The notes beneath the pieces were generated by a model. It was not told where the DNA came from. It did no database searches and was given only the letters and a program-made list of their open reading frames with translations. 64,000 nt of DNA from Miltoncostaea sp963703045. GTDB taxonomy: Bacteria > Actinomycetota > Thermoleophilia > Miltoncostaeales > Miltoncostaeaceae. Within the stretch, counting starts at the first letter, position 1, and every line of letters begins with the position of its first letter. Both the position numbers and the translations under genes were made by a program. This document shows, piece after piece, positions 1-9,962 of this stretch. Location: NCBI GenBank assembly GCA_963703045.1, contig OY969782.1, positions 1,550,001 to 1,614,000 on the forward strand, in the 5' to 3' direction.

Positions 1-435
1 GCTCGGCGGGGTGCGGCGACCGTGGTCGAGCAGCGCGTCGATGACCGAGGGCGGGCGGTCCCCGGGCCTCACGTTCGACATGAGGGCGACGAGCGCCAGG
101 GTCCATATCGCGATGATCGCCAGCGCGGCCGGCCAGCCGCCCGAGAGCACGATCGCCACGACGGCCGTGGCCAGCACCGCGCCGCCCACGACGATCCAGG
201 TGACCCAGCGGATCTCCTTCGCCGACGCGCGGTCGAAGTCGGCCACCGGGGCCTCGCGGGGCGTCAGGGCCGTGCCACCGCCGGTGGCCTCCATGTACGA
301 GTCGAGCGCCCGCATGACCTCGCCCGCCGCCCGCTCGGGGTCGGGGGCGCCCGCCAGCTCGGCGAGGGCATCCTCGAGGAGGGCCCGGTGGGCCTCGCGG
401 TCGGCGCGCGAGAGGGGCTTGGGATGATCGGTCAT
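1..435 (-). CDS. Hypothetical two-TM membrane protein (3' end outside window)
   Basis: The reading frame stays open on the minus strand from ATG 435 to the window edge (145 codons), so the C-terminus is missing. Residues 1-70 are hydrophilic and acidic-helical. Two hydrophobic segments at about 77-97 and 101-121 form a hairpin, followed by a polar tail. A TACGAT box ends 7 nt before the ATG, so the mRNA should be leaderless; a GTG lies directly before the ATG in frame. It is transcribed away from purD. I do not recognise the family and infer only a membrane location. Confidence 0.7.
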   Translation of the reverse strand, partial: MTDHPKPLSRADREAHRALLEDALAELAGAPDPERAAGEVMRALDSYMEATGGGTALTPREAPVADFDRASAKEIRWVTWIVVGGAVLATAVVAIVLSGGWPAALAIIAIWTLALVALMSNVRPGDRPPSVIDALLDHGRRTPPS

Positions 436-442
436 CACGTCG

Positions 443-448
443 ATCGTA
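443..448 (-). promoter_or_regulatory. -10 box TACGAT, leaderless promoter of the minus-strand membrane gene
   Basis: TACGAT on the minus strand with 7 nt to ATG 435. No convincing -35 is visible. Confidence 0.55.
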
Positions 449-518
449 GAGCAGGACGCGGTCCGTCGGCAGGCGCGCCGACCCCTCGGACGACCGCGTC
501 GTGTGCGAGAGTGCCCGG

Positions 519-1798
519 GTGAGCCGCACGGTGCTGGTCGTGGGAGGTGGGGGGCGCGAGCACGCCCTCGTGAGGGCGCTTGCGCGCTCACCCGAGCGAC
601 CCCGCATCCTCTGCGCCGGCGGCAACGCGGGCATCGCCCGCGACGCAGAGATGATCCCCCTCGATCTCGGCGACGTGCGGGGGGTGGCCGCGCTGGCGCC
701 CGCGCTCGGCGTCGATCTGGTGATCGTGGGGCCCGAGGCCCCGCTGGTCGCGGGCGTCTGCGACGCGCTCCGCGCCGCCGGCGTCAGGGCGTTCGGTCCC
801 TCGGCCGCCGCCGCGCGCCTCGAGGGCAGCAAGGCCTTCGCCAAGGAGGTCATGGATGCGGCCGGCGTGCCCACGGCCCGCTCGGTCACCGTGACCGACG
901 TCGAGTCGGGCATGGCCGCGGTCGCCGAGCTCGGGCTGCCCGTCGCCGTGAAGGCCGACGGCCTCGCCGCCGGCAAGGGCGTGGTCGTGGCCGAGACCGA
1001 GGGGGCGGCGCGCGAGGCCCTCGTGGCCTGTCTCGTCGATGCGGCCTTCGGCTCGGCCGGCAGCGTGGTGGTCGTCGAGGAGGGGATGACCGGCCCCGAG
1101 GTGTCGCTGCTCGCGATCACCGACGGGCGCGCCGTCGCCCGCTTCCCCGCCGCCCGCGACTACAAGCCGATCGGCGACGGCAACGCCGGGCCCAACACCG
1201 GGGGCATGGGGTCGGTGTCGCCGGTCCCGGACGTCTCCGCCGCGCTCGCCGACGAGCTGATCGACGCCGTCCACCGTCCGGTGATCGCCGAGATGGAGCG
1301 GCGGGGCGCCCCCTTCCAGGGCGTCCTCTACGCCGGGCTGATGATGACGCCGACGGGCCCGCGCGTGCTCGAGTTCAACACCCGCTTCGGCGACCCCGAG
1401 ACCCAGGCACTGCTGCCCCGGCTGGAGGACGACGCCCTGGCCCTCCTCACCGCGGCGGCCGACGGCGAGCTGCGGGACGGACCGGTGCGCGTGCACCCCG
1501 GCGCGGCGGTCGCCGTCGTGCTCGCGGCCCACGGCTACCCTGGCACGCCGCGGGCGGGCGACGTGATCTCGGGACTCGACGAGGCCGCGGCGACGGGCGC
1601 CGAGGTCTACCACGCCGGCACGACCTTCGGCGAGGGCGGCGCGGTCGTCACCTCCGGCGGGCGCGTGCTCGCCGTCAGCGCCCGCGGCGACTCGGTGTCG
1701 TCGGCGCGCGAGGCCGCCTACGCCGCCGCCGGTCTCATCACCTTCGACGGTCGCCAGATGCGCGGCGACATCGCCTCGGGAATGGACGTCCCCACCAC

Positions 1799-1802
<4 letters not shown>
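519..1802 (+). CDS. purD: Phosphoribosylamine-glycine ligase (GAR synthetase)
   Basis: Catalyses step 2 of purine synthesis: phosphoribosylamine + glycine + ATP to GAR. The N-terminal Rossmann-like motif VLVVGGGGREHAL is at residues 5-17. The ATP-grasp loop KADGLAAGKGV is near 145, and the metal/ATP motif EFNTRFGDPETQ near 285. The GTG at 519 gives 427 aa and places the glycine-rich strand at the usual position; an in-frame GTG at 501 would add six residues. No TAnnnT box is evident close upstream, so the operon promoter is unclear. It is the first gene of the pur cluster and its TGA overlaps the purB GTG by four bases. Confidence 0.96.
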
Positions 1803-3090
<1,288 letters not shown>

Positions 3091-3094
<4 letters not shown>

Positions 3095-3930
3095 TCGACG
3101 CGGGGGCGGTGTCGGGCTACCCGCTCCTCCTCGAGGGCAAGGTGCGCCAGGTCCGCGAGGTCGACGACGAGCGCCTGCTGATCGTCGCGACCGACCGCAT
3201 CTCCGCCTACGACTGGATCATGCCGACGCCCATCCCGGGCAAGGGCGCGGTCCTGACCTCGCTCTCGGAGTTCTGGTTCGGGCACACGGCCGACATCGTC
3301 CCCAACCACCTGATCGAGGTGGTCGGCGACCGGGCGATGCTGGTGCGGCGGCTGCGGATGCTGCCGGTCGAGTGCGTCGCCCGCGGCTACCTGGCCGGCT
3401 CGGGATGGGCCGACTACCGCGAGACCGGGGCCGTCTGCGGGCACCCCCTGCCCGCCGGCCTGCGCCAGGGCGACCGCCTGCCCGCGCCGATCTTCACCCC
3501 GGCGACCAAGGCGCACGAGGGCCACGACGAGAACATCACCCGCGCCGAGGCGGCCGGGATGGTGGGCGAGGACGTCCTCGCCGAGGCCGAGCGGATCACG
3601 CTGGCCCTCTACCGCCGCGGAGCCGAGCGCTGCGCCGCGGCGGGGATCATCCTCGCCGACACCAAGTTCGAGCTCGGCACCGACCGCGAGGGACGGCTGA
3701 CGCTGGGGGACGAGGCGCTGACCCCCGACTCGTCGCGCTTCTGGCCGGCCGACCGGTGGCGGCCGGGGACGAGCCCGCCCTCGTTCGACAAGCAGTTCCT
3801 GCGCGACTGGCTGGACGGCATCGGCTGGGACCGCGCGTCGCCGCCGCCCGAGCTCCCGGCGGAGGTCGTCGAGGGGACGCGGGCACGGTACATCGAGGCG
3901 CATCGGCGCATCACGGAGGTGGATGGGTGA
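3091..3930 (+). CDS. purC: SAICAR synthetase
   Basis: Joins CAIR and aspartate with ATP to make SAICAR. Recognisable are EGKVRQV near the N-terminus, the RISAYDWIMPTPIPGKG segment, KAHEGHDENI and DTKFELG. The protein is 279 aa, similar to long actinobacterial PurC forms. The GTG at 3091 overlaps the purB TGA and has GGAGAGGG about 10 nt upstream. A longer in-frame start at 3043 would add 16 residues inside purB and is less likely. Confidence 0.95.
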
Positions 3931-4163
3931 CCCAGGTCGTCGTGACGGTGATGCCGAAGGCGGGGGTGCTCGACCCGCAGGGCCAGGCGGTCGCGGGAGC
4001 GCTCGCCCAGCTCGGGTTCGAGGGCGTCGGCGAGGTGCGCATCGGCAAGCGCATCGAGCTGACCATCGCGGGCGACGACCCGGCCGGCCAGGCGCGGGCG
4101 ATGTGCGAGGGGCTGCTGGCGAACGCGCTGATCGAGGACTACGCGGTCGAGGTGCTCCCATAG
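3927..4163 (+). CDS. purS: FGAM synthetase small subunit PurS
   Basis: 78-residue subunit that bridges PurQ and PurL in the three-part FGAM synthetase and helps channel ammonia. It has the usual pattern: VTVMPKAGVLDPQG at the start, LGFEGVGEVRIGKRIEL in the middle, and ALIEDYAVEVLP at the end. The start is GTG, overlapping the purC TGA, with a perfect GGAGGT six bases upstream at 3915-3920. Its TAG stop overlaps the probable ATA start of purQ. Confidence 0.95.
   Translation: MTQVVVTVMPKAGVLDPQGQAVAGALAQLGFEGVGEVRIGKRIELTIAGDDPAGQARAMCEGLLANALIEDYAVEVLP
4149..4154 (+). promoter_or_regulatory. Shine-Dalgarno GAGGTG that selects the purQ ATA start
   Basis: GAGGTG inside the last codons of purS, with 5 nt to ATA at 4160. 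No ribosome site precedes the next in-frame GTG at 4175. Confidence 0.6.
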
Positions 4164-4795
4164 CCACCGTCGCCGTGCTGCGCTTCCCGGGGTCGCTCGA
4201 CCACGCGAGCGCGGCGCGGGCCGTCGAGGGCGTGGGGGCGCACGCCGTGGAGGCGTGGCACGCCGACGCCGAGCTGCCCGCCGGGACCGACGCCGTGCTG
4301 CTGCCGGGCGGCTTCTCGTACGGCGACCACCTGCGCTGCGGCGCCATCGCCAGCCGCGCCCCGATCATGGACGCGGTGCGCCGGCACGCCGACGCCGGTG
4401 GACGGGTGGTGGGCATCTGCAACGGGTTCCAGGTGCTCTGCGAGGCGGGGCTGCTGCCGGGCGCGCTGCGCCGCAACGCGACCCTGTCGTTCGTCTGCCG
4501 CCAGATGGAGCTCGAGGTCGCCGACCACTCCACGCCGTGGACCGGCGGTCTCGAGGGCGGCGACACGATCTCGATCCCCGTCAAGAACAACGAGGGCGCC
4601 TGGTATGGCGACCCGGCACGCGCGCGGGTGGTGCTGCGCTACCGCGACGACCTGCTCGGGTCGACCGACCGCGTCGCCGCCGTGGCGAACGCCGCCGGCA
4701 ACGTGATGGGCCTCATGCCCCACCCCGAGGAGGCCTGCGACCCGCTGCTCGGCTCGGTCGACGGGCGCATCGTGCTCGGGGGGTTGCTCGGGTGA
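4160..4795 (+). CDS. purQ: FGAM synthetase glutaminase subunit PurQ (probable ATA start)
   Basis: Class I glutamine amidotransferase that feeds ammonia to PurL. It shows PGGFSYGDHLRCGAI, the nucleophile motif GICNGFQVL (Cys near residue 86) and the C-terminal His-Glu pair in MPHPEE. The start is unusual. The family N-terminus aligns with IATVAVLRFPGS, which requires translation from ATA at 4160, overlapping the purS TAG and placed 5 nt after GAGGTG. The only nearby standard start, GTG 4175, would delete the first beta-strand; an upstream GTG near 4101 would add about 20 arginine-rich residues. From ATA the protein is 211 aa. Confidence 0.9.
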   Translation: MATVAVLRFPGSLDHASAARAVEGVGAHAVEAWHADAELPAGTDAVLLPGGFSYGDHLRCGAIASRAPIMDAVRRHADAGGRVVGICNGFQVLCEAGLLPGALRRNATLSFVCRQMELEVADHSTPWTGGLEGGDTISIPVKNNEGAWYGDPARARVVLRYRDDLLGSTDRVAAVANAAGNVMGLMPHPEEACDPLLGSVDGRIVLGGLLG

Positions 4796-6963
4796 GCGCA
4801 CGCGACCTGCCCCGCCACCGCCAGCTCGGCCTCACCGACGACGAGGCCGCGCGCATCCCGCGGATGCTCGGCCGCGAGCCGACCGACCCCGAGCTCGTCA
4901 TGTTCAGCCTCATGTGGAGCGAGCACTGCTCGTACAAGCACAGCCGCCCCCTGCTCTCGGGCTTCCCGACGAGCGGGCCGCGCGTGCTGCAGGGCCCCGG
5001 CGAGAACGCGGGCGTCATCGACGTCGGCGACGGCATCGCCGTGGCGCTCAAGATCGAGAGCCACAACCACCCCTCGGCGGTCGAGCCCTTCGAGGGCGCC
5101 GCCACCGGGGTCGGGGGCATCGTGCGCGACATCATCGCGATGGGCGCGCGGCCGATCGCGCTGCTCGACAGCCTGCGCTTCGGCGAGCTGACGAGCCCGC
5201 GCAGCCGCCACCTGTTCACCCGTGCCGTCGCGGGCATCGGGCACTACGGCAACTGCATCGGCGTCCCGACGGTGGGCGGCGAGGTCGTGTTCGACGACCG
5301 CTACGAGGAGTCGTGCCTGGTCAACGCGATGTGCGTGGGCGTGGTCGAGGGGCCGATGCTCCGCGCGGCCGCGTCCGGGCCGGGCAACGCCCTCGTGCTG
5401 ATCGGCAACCGCACCGGGGCCGACGGCATCGGCGGCGCCAGCGTGCTGGCCTCGGCCGAGCTGGACGACGAGGACAAGCGCCCGTCGGTGCAGGTGAGCG
5501 ACCCGTTCACGGAGCGCAAGCTGATGGACTGCTGCCTGGAGCTGGCCGCCGCGGGGGCGTTCGTGGCCCTTCAGGACCTGGGGGCGGCCGGGCTCACGAG
5601 CGCCGCCAGCGAGATGGCCGCCAAGGGCCGCGTCGGCCTCGACATCGACCTCGACCTGGTCCCGCTGCGCGAGACGCTCCAGGCCGCCGAGATCCTGGTC
5701 TCGGAGAGCCAGGAGCGGATGCTCGCCGTGGTGGAGCCGGCCCGCGTCGACGAGGTGGTCGCCGTGTGCCGCCGCTGGGATCTCGACGCGACGCCGATCG
5801 GGACGGTGACCGAGGGCGAGAACCTGGTCGCCCGCCACGAGGGCGCGACGGTGGTCGACCTGCCGGCGCGGCTGCTCGCCGACGAGGCCCCGGTGTACGA
5901 GGTCCCCCGCGCGCCCGCCCCGCCGCCGCCGCCCCTCGACCGGGCGGCGCTGCCCGAGCCGGACGACCTGTCGGCGGCGTGGCTCGATCTGCTCGCCCGC
6001 CCGAACATCGCGAGCAGGCGCTGGATCTACGAGCGCTACGACCACCTGGTGGGGGCCAACACGATCCGCCGTCCCGGGGGCGACGCCGCGGTGGTGCGCC
6101 TGCCCGGCTCGGACCGCGCCATCGCCCTCACGACCGACTGCGCCGAGCGCCACTGCGAGCGCGATCCGCGCGGGGGCGGGCGCGCGTCGGTGCTCGAGGC
6201 CGCGCGCAACCTGGCCTGCGTCGGCGCGCGGCCCGTCGCGGCCACCGACTGCCTCAACTTCCCCAACCCCGAGAAGGGCGCGACCGGCTGGCGGCTGGCC
6301 GAGGCCATCGCCGGGATGTCGGAGGCCCTGACGGCCCTCGCCGTGCCGGTCGTCAGCGGCAACGTATCGCTCTACAATGAGAGCGCGACCCGCGCCATCC
6401 TGCCGACGCCGGTCGTGGGGATGATGGGTCTCCTCGAGAGGGCCGACACCAGTGTCGGGCACGGCTTCGGCGCGGAGGGCGACGTCGTCCTGCTGATCGG
6501 GGATGATGGGTCCCTGGACGCGTGTGAGTACGTCGGCGGGGCCGGCGGGGCCCCACCCGACATCGATGTCACCCGGGAGGTCGCGGGGATCGAGATCGTG
6601 TTGAGAGCGGCGGAGGAGGGCCTGCTGCGAAGCGCCCACGACGTGTCGGCGGGCGGCCTGGCGGTCGCCCTCGCCGAGAGCGCGATGGCGGGCGGCGTGG
6701 GCGCGGCCGTCGACGTGCCCGCGGGGGCCCGCGACGACGAGGTCGCCTTCGGCGAGGGCGGGGGGCGGATGGTCGTGACCGTCGGGTCGTCGGAGGACGC
6801 CGACCGGGTGGCCGCGATGGCCCGCGGCGCGGCCCGCGTGACGCGCGTCGGGCGCGTCGGCGGCGACGCCGTCACACTGCGCATCGACGGGCGCGCGACC
6901 ACCATCGGGCTGGAGGCGGCGCGCGCGGCCTACGAGCGGACACTGCCGGAGGCGCTGGCGTGA
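4792..6963 (+). CDS. purL: FGAM synthetase large subunit PurL
   Basis: Synthetase subunit converting FGAR to FGAM with ATP and ammonia from PurQ. At 723 aa it is the small PurL type that needs PurS and PurQ, both encoded just upstream. Visible motifs are MWSEHCSYKHSRPLL near residue 40, KIESHNHPSAVEPF near 86, and two AIRS-type halves with GGGRMVVTVG near the end. The GTG start overlaps the purQ stop (GTGA) and the stop overlaps the purF GTG. Confidence 0.96.
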   Translation: MSARDLPRHRQLGLTDDEAARIPRMLGREPTDPELVMFSLMWSEHCSYKHSRPLLSGFPTSGPRVLQGPGENAGVIDVGDGIAVALKIESHNHPSAVEPFEGAATGVGGIVRDIIAMGARPIALLDSLRFGELTSPRSRHLFTRAVAGIGHYGNCIGVPTVGGEVVFDDRYEESCLVNAMCVGVVEGPMLRAAASGPGNALVLIGNRTGADGIGGASVLASAELDDEDKRPSVQVSDPFTERKLMDCCLELAAAGAFVALQDLGAAGLTSAASEMAAKGRVGLDIDLDLVPLRETLQAAEILVSESQERMLAVVEPARVDEVVAVCRRWDLDATPIGTVTEGENLVARHEGATVVDLPARLLADEAPVYEVPRAPAPPPPPLDRAALPEPDDLSAAWLDLLARPNIASRRWIYERYDHLVGANTIRRPGGDAAVVRLPGSDRAIALTTDCAERHCERDPRGGGRASVLEAARNLACVGARPVAATDCLNFPNPEKGATGWRLAEAIAGMSEALTALAVPVVSGNVSLYNESATRAILPTPVVGMMGLLERADTSVGHGFGAEGDVVLLIGDDGSLDACEYVGGAGGAPPDIDVTREVAGIEIVLRAAEEGLLRSAHDVSAGGLAVALAESAMAGGVGAAVDVPAGARDDEVAFGEGGGRMVVTVGSSEDADRVAAMARGAARVTRVGRVGGDAVTLRIDGRATTIGLEAARAAYERTLPEALA

Positions 6964-8402
6964 GCGACCTGGACCGCCTGATGGACGACTCGCCGCGCGA
7001 GGAGTGCGGCGTGTTCGCCGTCGCCGCGCCGCCCGGGCGCGACGTCTCGCGCATCACGTTCTACGCGCTGCACGCCCTCCAGCACCGCGGGCAGGAGAGC
7101 GCCGGCATCGCCGTGCGCGACGGCGAGCACGTGACCATCCAGCGCGACCTCGGCCTGGTCAGCGCCGTGTTCGACGAGACCTCGCTGCGCACCCTCACCG
7201 GCGACGCGGCCATCGGCCACGTGCGCTACTCGACGACGGGCGCCAACAAGTGGGACAACGCCCAGCCGGTCGCCCAGACCCGGGGCCGCGACATCGTCGC
7301 CCTCGGCCACAACGGCAACCTCACCAACACGGGCGAGCTTCGCGCCGAGGCCGAGCGGGCGGGCGCCAGCCTGTGCGCGAGCACCGACTCGGAGATCATC
7401 GCCGCGCTGATCGCCGACGAGGAGGGCAGCCTGCTCACGGCCGTCTGCGCCGTGATGCCGCGGCTCGTCGGCGCCTACTCCGCGGTCGCGATGTCGAGCG
7501 GCGAGCTGGTCGCGTTCCGCGACGCGCAGGGCGTGCGGCCGCTCGTTCTCGGCCGTCTCGACGAGGGCGGGTGGTGCGTCGCCTCGGAGACCTGCGCGCT
7601 CGACCAGGTCGGCGCCCGCTACGAGCGCGACGTGCGGCCCGGCGAGGCGCTGCGCGTGACCGCCACGGGCGTGCAGAGCCGCCAGGCGCTGCCGTCGGCC
7701 GGCGCGCGGCCGTGCGTGTTCGAGCACATCTACTTCGCGCGCCCCGACTCCACGATGGAGGGCGCGACGATGTGGGGTCAGCGCAGCGCGATGGGCGCAG
7801 AGCTGGCCCGTGAGAGCGGCGTCGAGGCCGACCTCGTGGTCGGCCTGCCCGACAGCGGCACGCCCGCGGCGATCGGCTACGCCCAGGAGTCGGGCATCCC
7901 CTACTCCGAGGCCGTGGTGCGCAACCGCTACGTCGGGCGCAGCTTCATCCAGCCCGACCAGGCGATGCGCCAGCACGGCATCCGACTGAAGTTCAACCCC
8001 CTGCCGTCGGTGATCGCCGGCAAGCGCCTGGTCGTGGTCGACGACTCGATCGTGCGCGGCAACACCACCCAGCGCATCGTGCAGATGCTGCTCGCGGCCG
8101 GCGCGCGGGAGGTCCACATGCGGATCTCGAGCCCCCCGATCCTCTGGCCCTGCTTCTACGGCATCGACATGGCCGACCGCGCCGAGCTGGTGGCCGTCGG
8201 CCGCACCGTCGAGGACATCGCCGCCCTGACCGGCGCCGACAGCCTCGCCTACCTCTCGCTCGACGGCCTGCAGCGCGCCATCGGCCGGCCGGCCGAGAAC
8301 TTCTGCCGCGCCTGCTTCACCGGCGAGTACCCGATCGCCGTCCCCGACTCGTCGGTCAAGCTGCGCTTCGAGCCCGCGCCACGCGAGCCCGCCCCGGCCT
8401 GA
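6960..8402 (+). CDS. purF: Amidophosphoribosyltransferase
   Basis: First committed step of purine synthesis: PRPP + glutamine to phosphoribosylamine. After a 15-residue propeptide the Ntn nucleophile is Cys16 in EECGVFAV. The PRPP site VVVDDSIVRGNTT is near residue 360. Cysteines in RPCVFEHIY, ILWPCFYGID and FCRACF match the ligands of the oxygen-sensitive 4Fe-4S cluster of the Bacillus-type enzyme. 480 aa. The start GTG overlaps the purL stop. It is the last gene of the first pur block, followed by a strong hairpin. Confidence 0.96.
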   Translation: MSDLDRLMDDSPREECGVFAVAAPPGRDVSRITFYALHALQHRGQESAGIAVRDGEHVTIQRDLGLVSAVFDETSLRTLTGDAAIGHVRYSTTGANKWDNAQPVAQTRGRDIVALGHNGNLTNTGELRAEAERAGASLCASTDSEIIAALIADEEGSLLTAVCAVMPRLVGAYSAVAMSSGELVAFRDAQGVRPLVLGRLDEGGWCVASETCALDQVGARYERDVRPGEALRVTATGVQSRQALPSAGARPCVFEHIYFARPDSTMEGATMWGQRSAMGAELARESGVEADLVVGLPDSGTPAAIGYAQESGIPYSEAVVRNRYVGRSFIQPDQAMRQHGIRLKFNPLPSVIAGKRLVVVDDSIVRGNTTQRIVQMLLAAGAREVHMRISSPPILWPCFYGIDMADRAELVAVGRTVEDIAALTGADSLAYLSLDGLQRAIGRPAENFCRACFTGEYPIAVPDSSVKLRFEPAPREPAPA

Positions 8403-8410
8403 GCGCCGGG

Positions 8411-8437
8411 GGGCGCCCGCGATCGTCGCGGGCGCCC
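8411..8437. terminator. Perfect 12-bp stem, 3-nt loop hairpin between convergent genes
   Basis: Arms at 8411-8422 and 8426-8437 are exact reverse complements. It lies between the purF stop (8402) and the stop of the minus-strand oxidase (8448) and could stop transcription from both sides. There is no U-tract, as is common in GC-rich actinobacteria. Confidence 0.7.
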
Positions 8438-8447
8438 GGGTGCGACG

Positions 8448-9812
8448 TCAGCCGCGCGCGGCGGGCGGCACGTGGTGGTTGCCGCGGAAGAGGTCGGACG
8501 GGTCCCACTCCGACTTGACGGCCCGCAGGCGCTGCCAGGTCGCCGCGTCGAAGAAGCCGCTCGCGTCGGTCGGCACCTCGACGAAGTTGGGGTAGTCCCC
8601 GGCGCGCCAGGGGGCCATCGTCCGGTGCACGTCCCCCAGGGCCTGCCGCACCGGCGCATCGAGGGACTCGTGCGGGATCACGCCGAGGGCGAGCAGGCTG
8701 ACCGTGCCCGGCAGCGTCGCCCGCGCGCCGGCCCCCGGCGCCGCCTCGGCCAGCGCGCCGCCCATGTGGCGCAGGTTGATCAAGGTCAGCGGCGACCCCG
8801 AGTCGGCCCCGACCCGCTCCACGAGGGCGTCGATCGCCGCGGGTGGCATGTCGCCGAGCAGGTGGTGCGAGGTCTCGTAGGGCAGCGGGTCGGGGGGGTC
8901 CATGGCGATCTCGGCCAGCCCGATCGGCGGCACGGGCGCGAAGGTGTCCATCTCCGGCCCGAGCGCGCGGATCGGCGCGAGCAGGTCCCGGCCGTCGGCC
9001 TCGTCGCCGAGGAAGGCGGCGATGACGATCGCGAAGTCGCGGCCGCGCACCGGCGGCGGCACGATCTCCATGTCGGGGAAGCGCAGGAGCGAGACCCACG
9101 ACATGAGCTCGCGCGGCAGCGACGGCAGGGAGTCGTTCCAGAGGTGCAGCACCTCTGCCGCCCGCTCCATCGGGAAGAACATCTGGCCGGCGTAGAGGTC
9201 GGTCACGGGGTGGACCGCGAACTCGATCGCCGTGACGACGCCGAAGTTGCCGCCGCCGCCGCGCAGGGCCCAGAACAGCTCCGGGTGGTGGTCGGCGTCG
9301 GTCCGCACGAGCTCGCCCTCGGCGGTGACCAGCTCGAGGGCCGTCACGCTGTTGGTCTGCAGGCCGTGGCGGCGGGCCAGCCAGCCCATGCCGCCGCCGA
9401 GCGAGTACCCGGCGATGCCGACCTCGGGCGACGACCCGTGGAGGGCGGCCAGGCCGAGCTCGGAGAGGGCCGGCACGACCTGCTTCCAGCGCACGCCGGC
9501 CCCGACGCGCACCCGGCGCGCGGCGGCGTCGATCGACACCTCGTCGAGGCGCGACACGTTGAGCAGCAGGGTGCCGCCGAGGCTGCCGAGCGGCCCGGCG
9601 TTGTGGCCGGTCGCCTGGGGGGCGACGCGCAGGCCGCGGGCGCGCGCGTGGCGCACGGCCTCCGCGACCTCGCGCGCGTCGGCCGGCAGCGCGGCCGCCT
9701 CGGGCCTCTGGTCGATGAGGGTGTTGAACGTCGCGCGGGCGGCGTCCCAGCCGTCGTCCCCGTGGCGGACGATCCGGGCCTCGCCGGGGGCGGGGATGAG
9801 GGTGGTGGACAT
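8448..9812 (-). CDS. FAD-binding oxidoreductase, BBE/PCMH type
   Basis: 454 aa. Residues 40-210 form a PCMH FAD domain with the TGHNAG motif, whose His is the usual 8-alpha FAD attachment site, followed by GIAGYSLGGGMGWLARRHGL. The C-terminal berberine-bridge-like tail ends YPNFVEVP...WDPSDLFRGNHH. The second, cysteinyl FAD attachment seen in bicovalent BBE enzymes is absent, because the expected Cys is Ser in GSSPEVG. Substrate unknown, probably an alcohol or sugar. A GGAGGAG site precedes the ATG. It is transcribed against the pur genes and splits the cluster in two. Confidence 0.88.
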   Translation of the reverse strand: MSTTLIPAPGEARIVRHGDDGWDAARATFNTLIDQRPEAAALPADAREVAEAVRHARARGLRVAPQATGHNAGPLGSLGGTLLLNVSRLDEVSIDAAARRVRVGAGVRWKQVVPALSELGLAALHGSSPEVGIAGYSLGGGMGWLARRHGLQTNSVTALELVTAEGELVRTDADHHPELFWALRGGGGNFGVVTAIEFAVHPVTDLYAGQMFFPMERAAEVLHLWNDSLPSLPRELMSWVSLLRFPDMEIVPPPVRGRDFAIVIAAFLGDEADGRDLLAPIRALGPEMDTFAPVPPIGLAEIAMDPPDPLPYETSHHLLGDMPPAAIDALVERVGADSGSPLTLINLRHMGGALAEAAPGAGARATLPGTVSLLALGVIPHESLDAPVRQALGDVHRTMAPWRAGDYPNFVEVPTDASGFFDAATWQRLRAVKSEWDPSDLFRGNHHVPPAARG

Positions 9813-9891
9813 CGGTGCTCCTCCGTCTCGATGTGCCCCCAGACTCGACCCCGGGCGGGTGCCGCCGCATCAGGCGGGCCCCCAGGGGCGT

Positions 9892-9924
9892 ACCCCGGTT
9901 CGGCGCCCGGGGTCCCCCGGGGAC
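9892..9924. repeat. Nested GC palindromes upstream of purM
   Basis: ACCCCGG (9892-9898) pairs with CCGGGGT (9907-9913), and GTCCCC-C-GGGGAC (9912-9924) is a second inverted repeat sharing bases with the first. They lie 25-57 bp before the purM -10 box and between divergent genes, so an operator role is possible but unproven. Confidence 0.35.
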
Positions 9925-9948
9925 TCCTCGGGGCGTCGCCCGCCGCAC

Positions 9949-9954
9949 TAGGGT
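9949..9954 (+). promoter_or_regulatory. -10 box TAGGGT, leaderless purM promoter
   Basis: TAGGGT with 8 nt to ATG 9963, so transcription should begin at about 9961, at or next to the start codon. Confidence 0.6.
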
Positions 9955-9962
9955 TGCGGGTG

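Noticed and set aside
501..518. Earlier GTG start for purD
   Set aside because: Adds six residues before the conserved glycine-rich strand; it remains possible but the family favours GTG 519.
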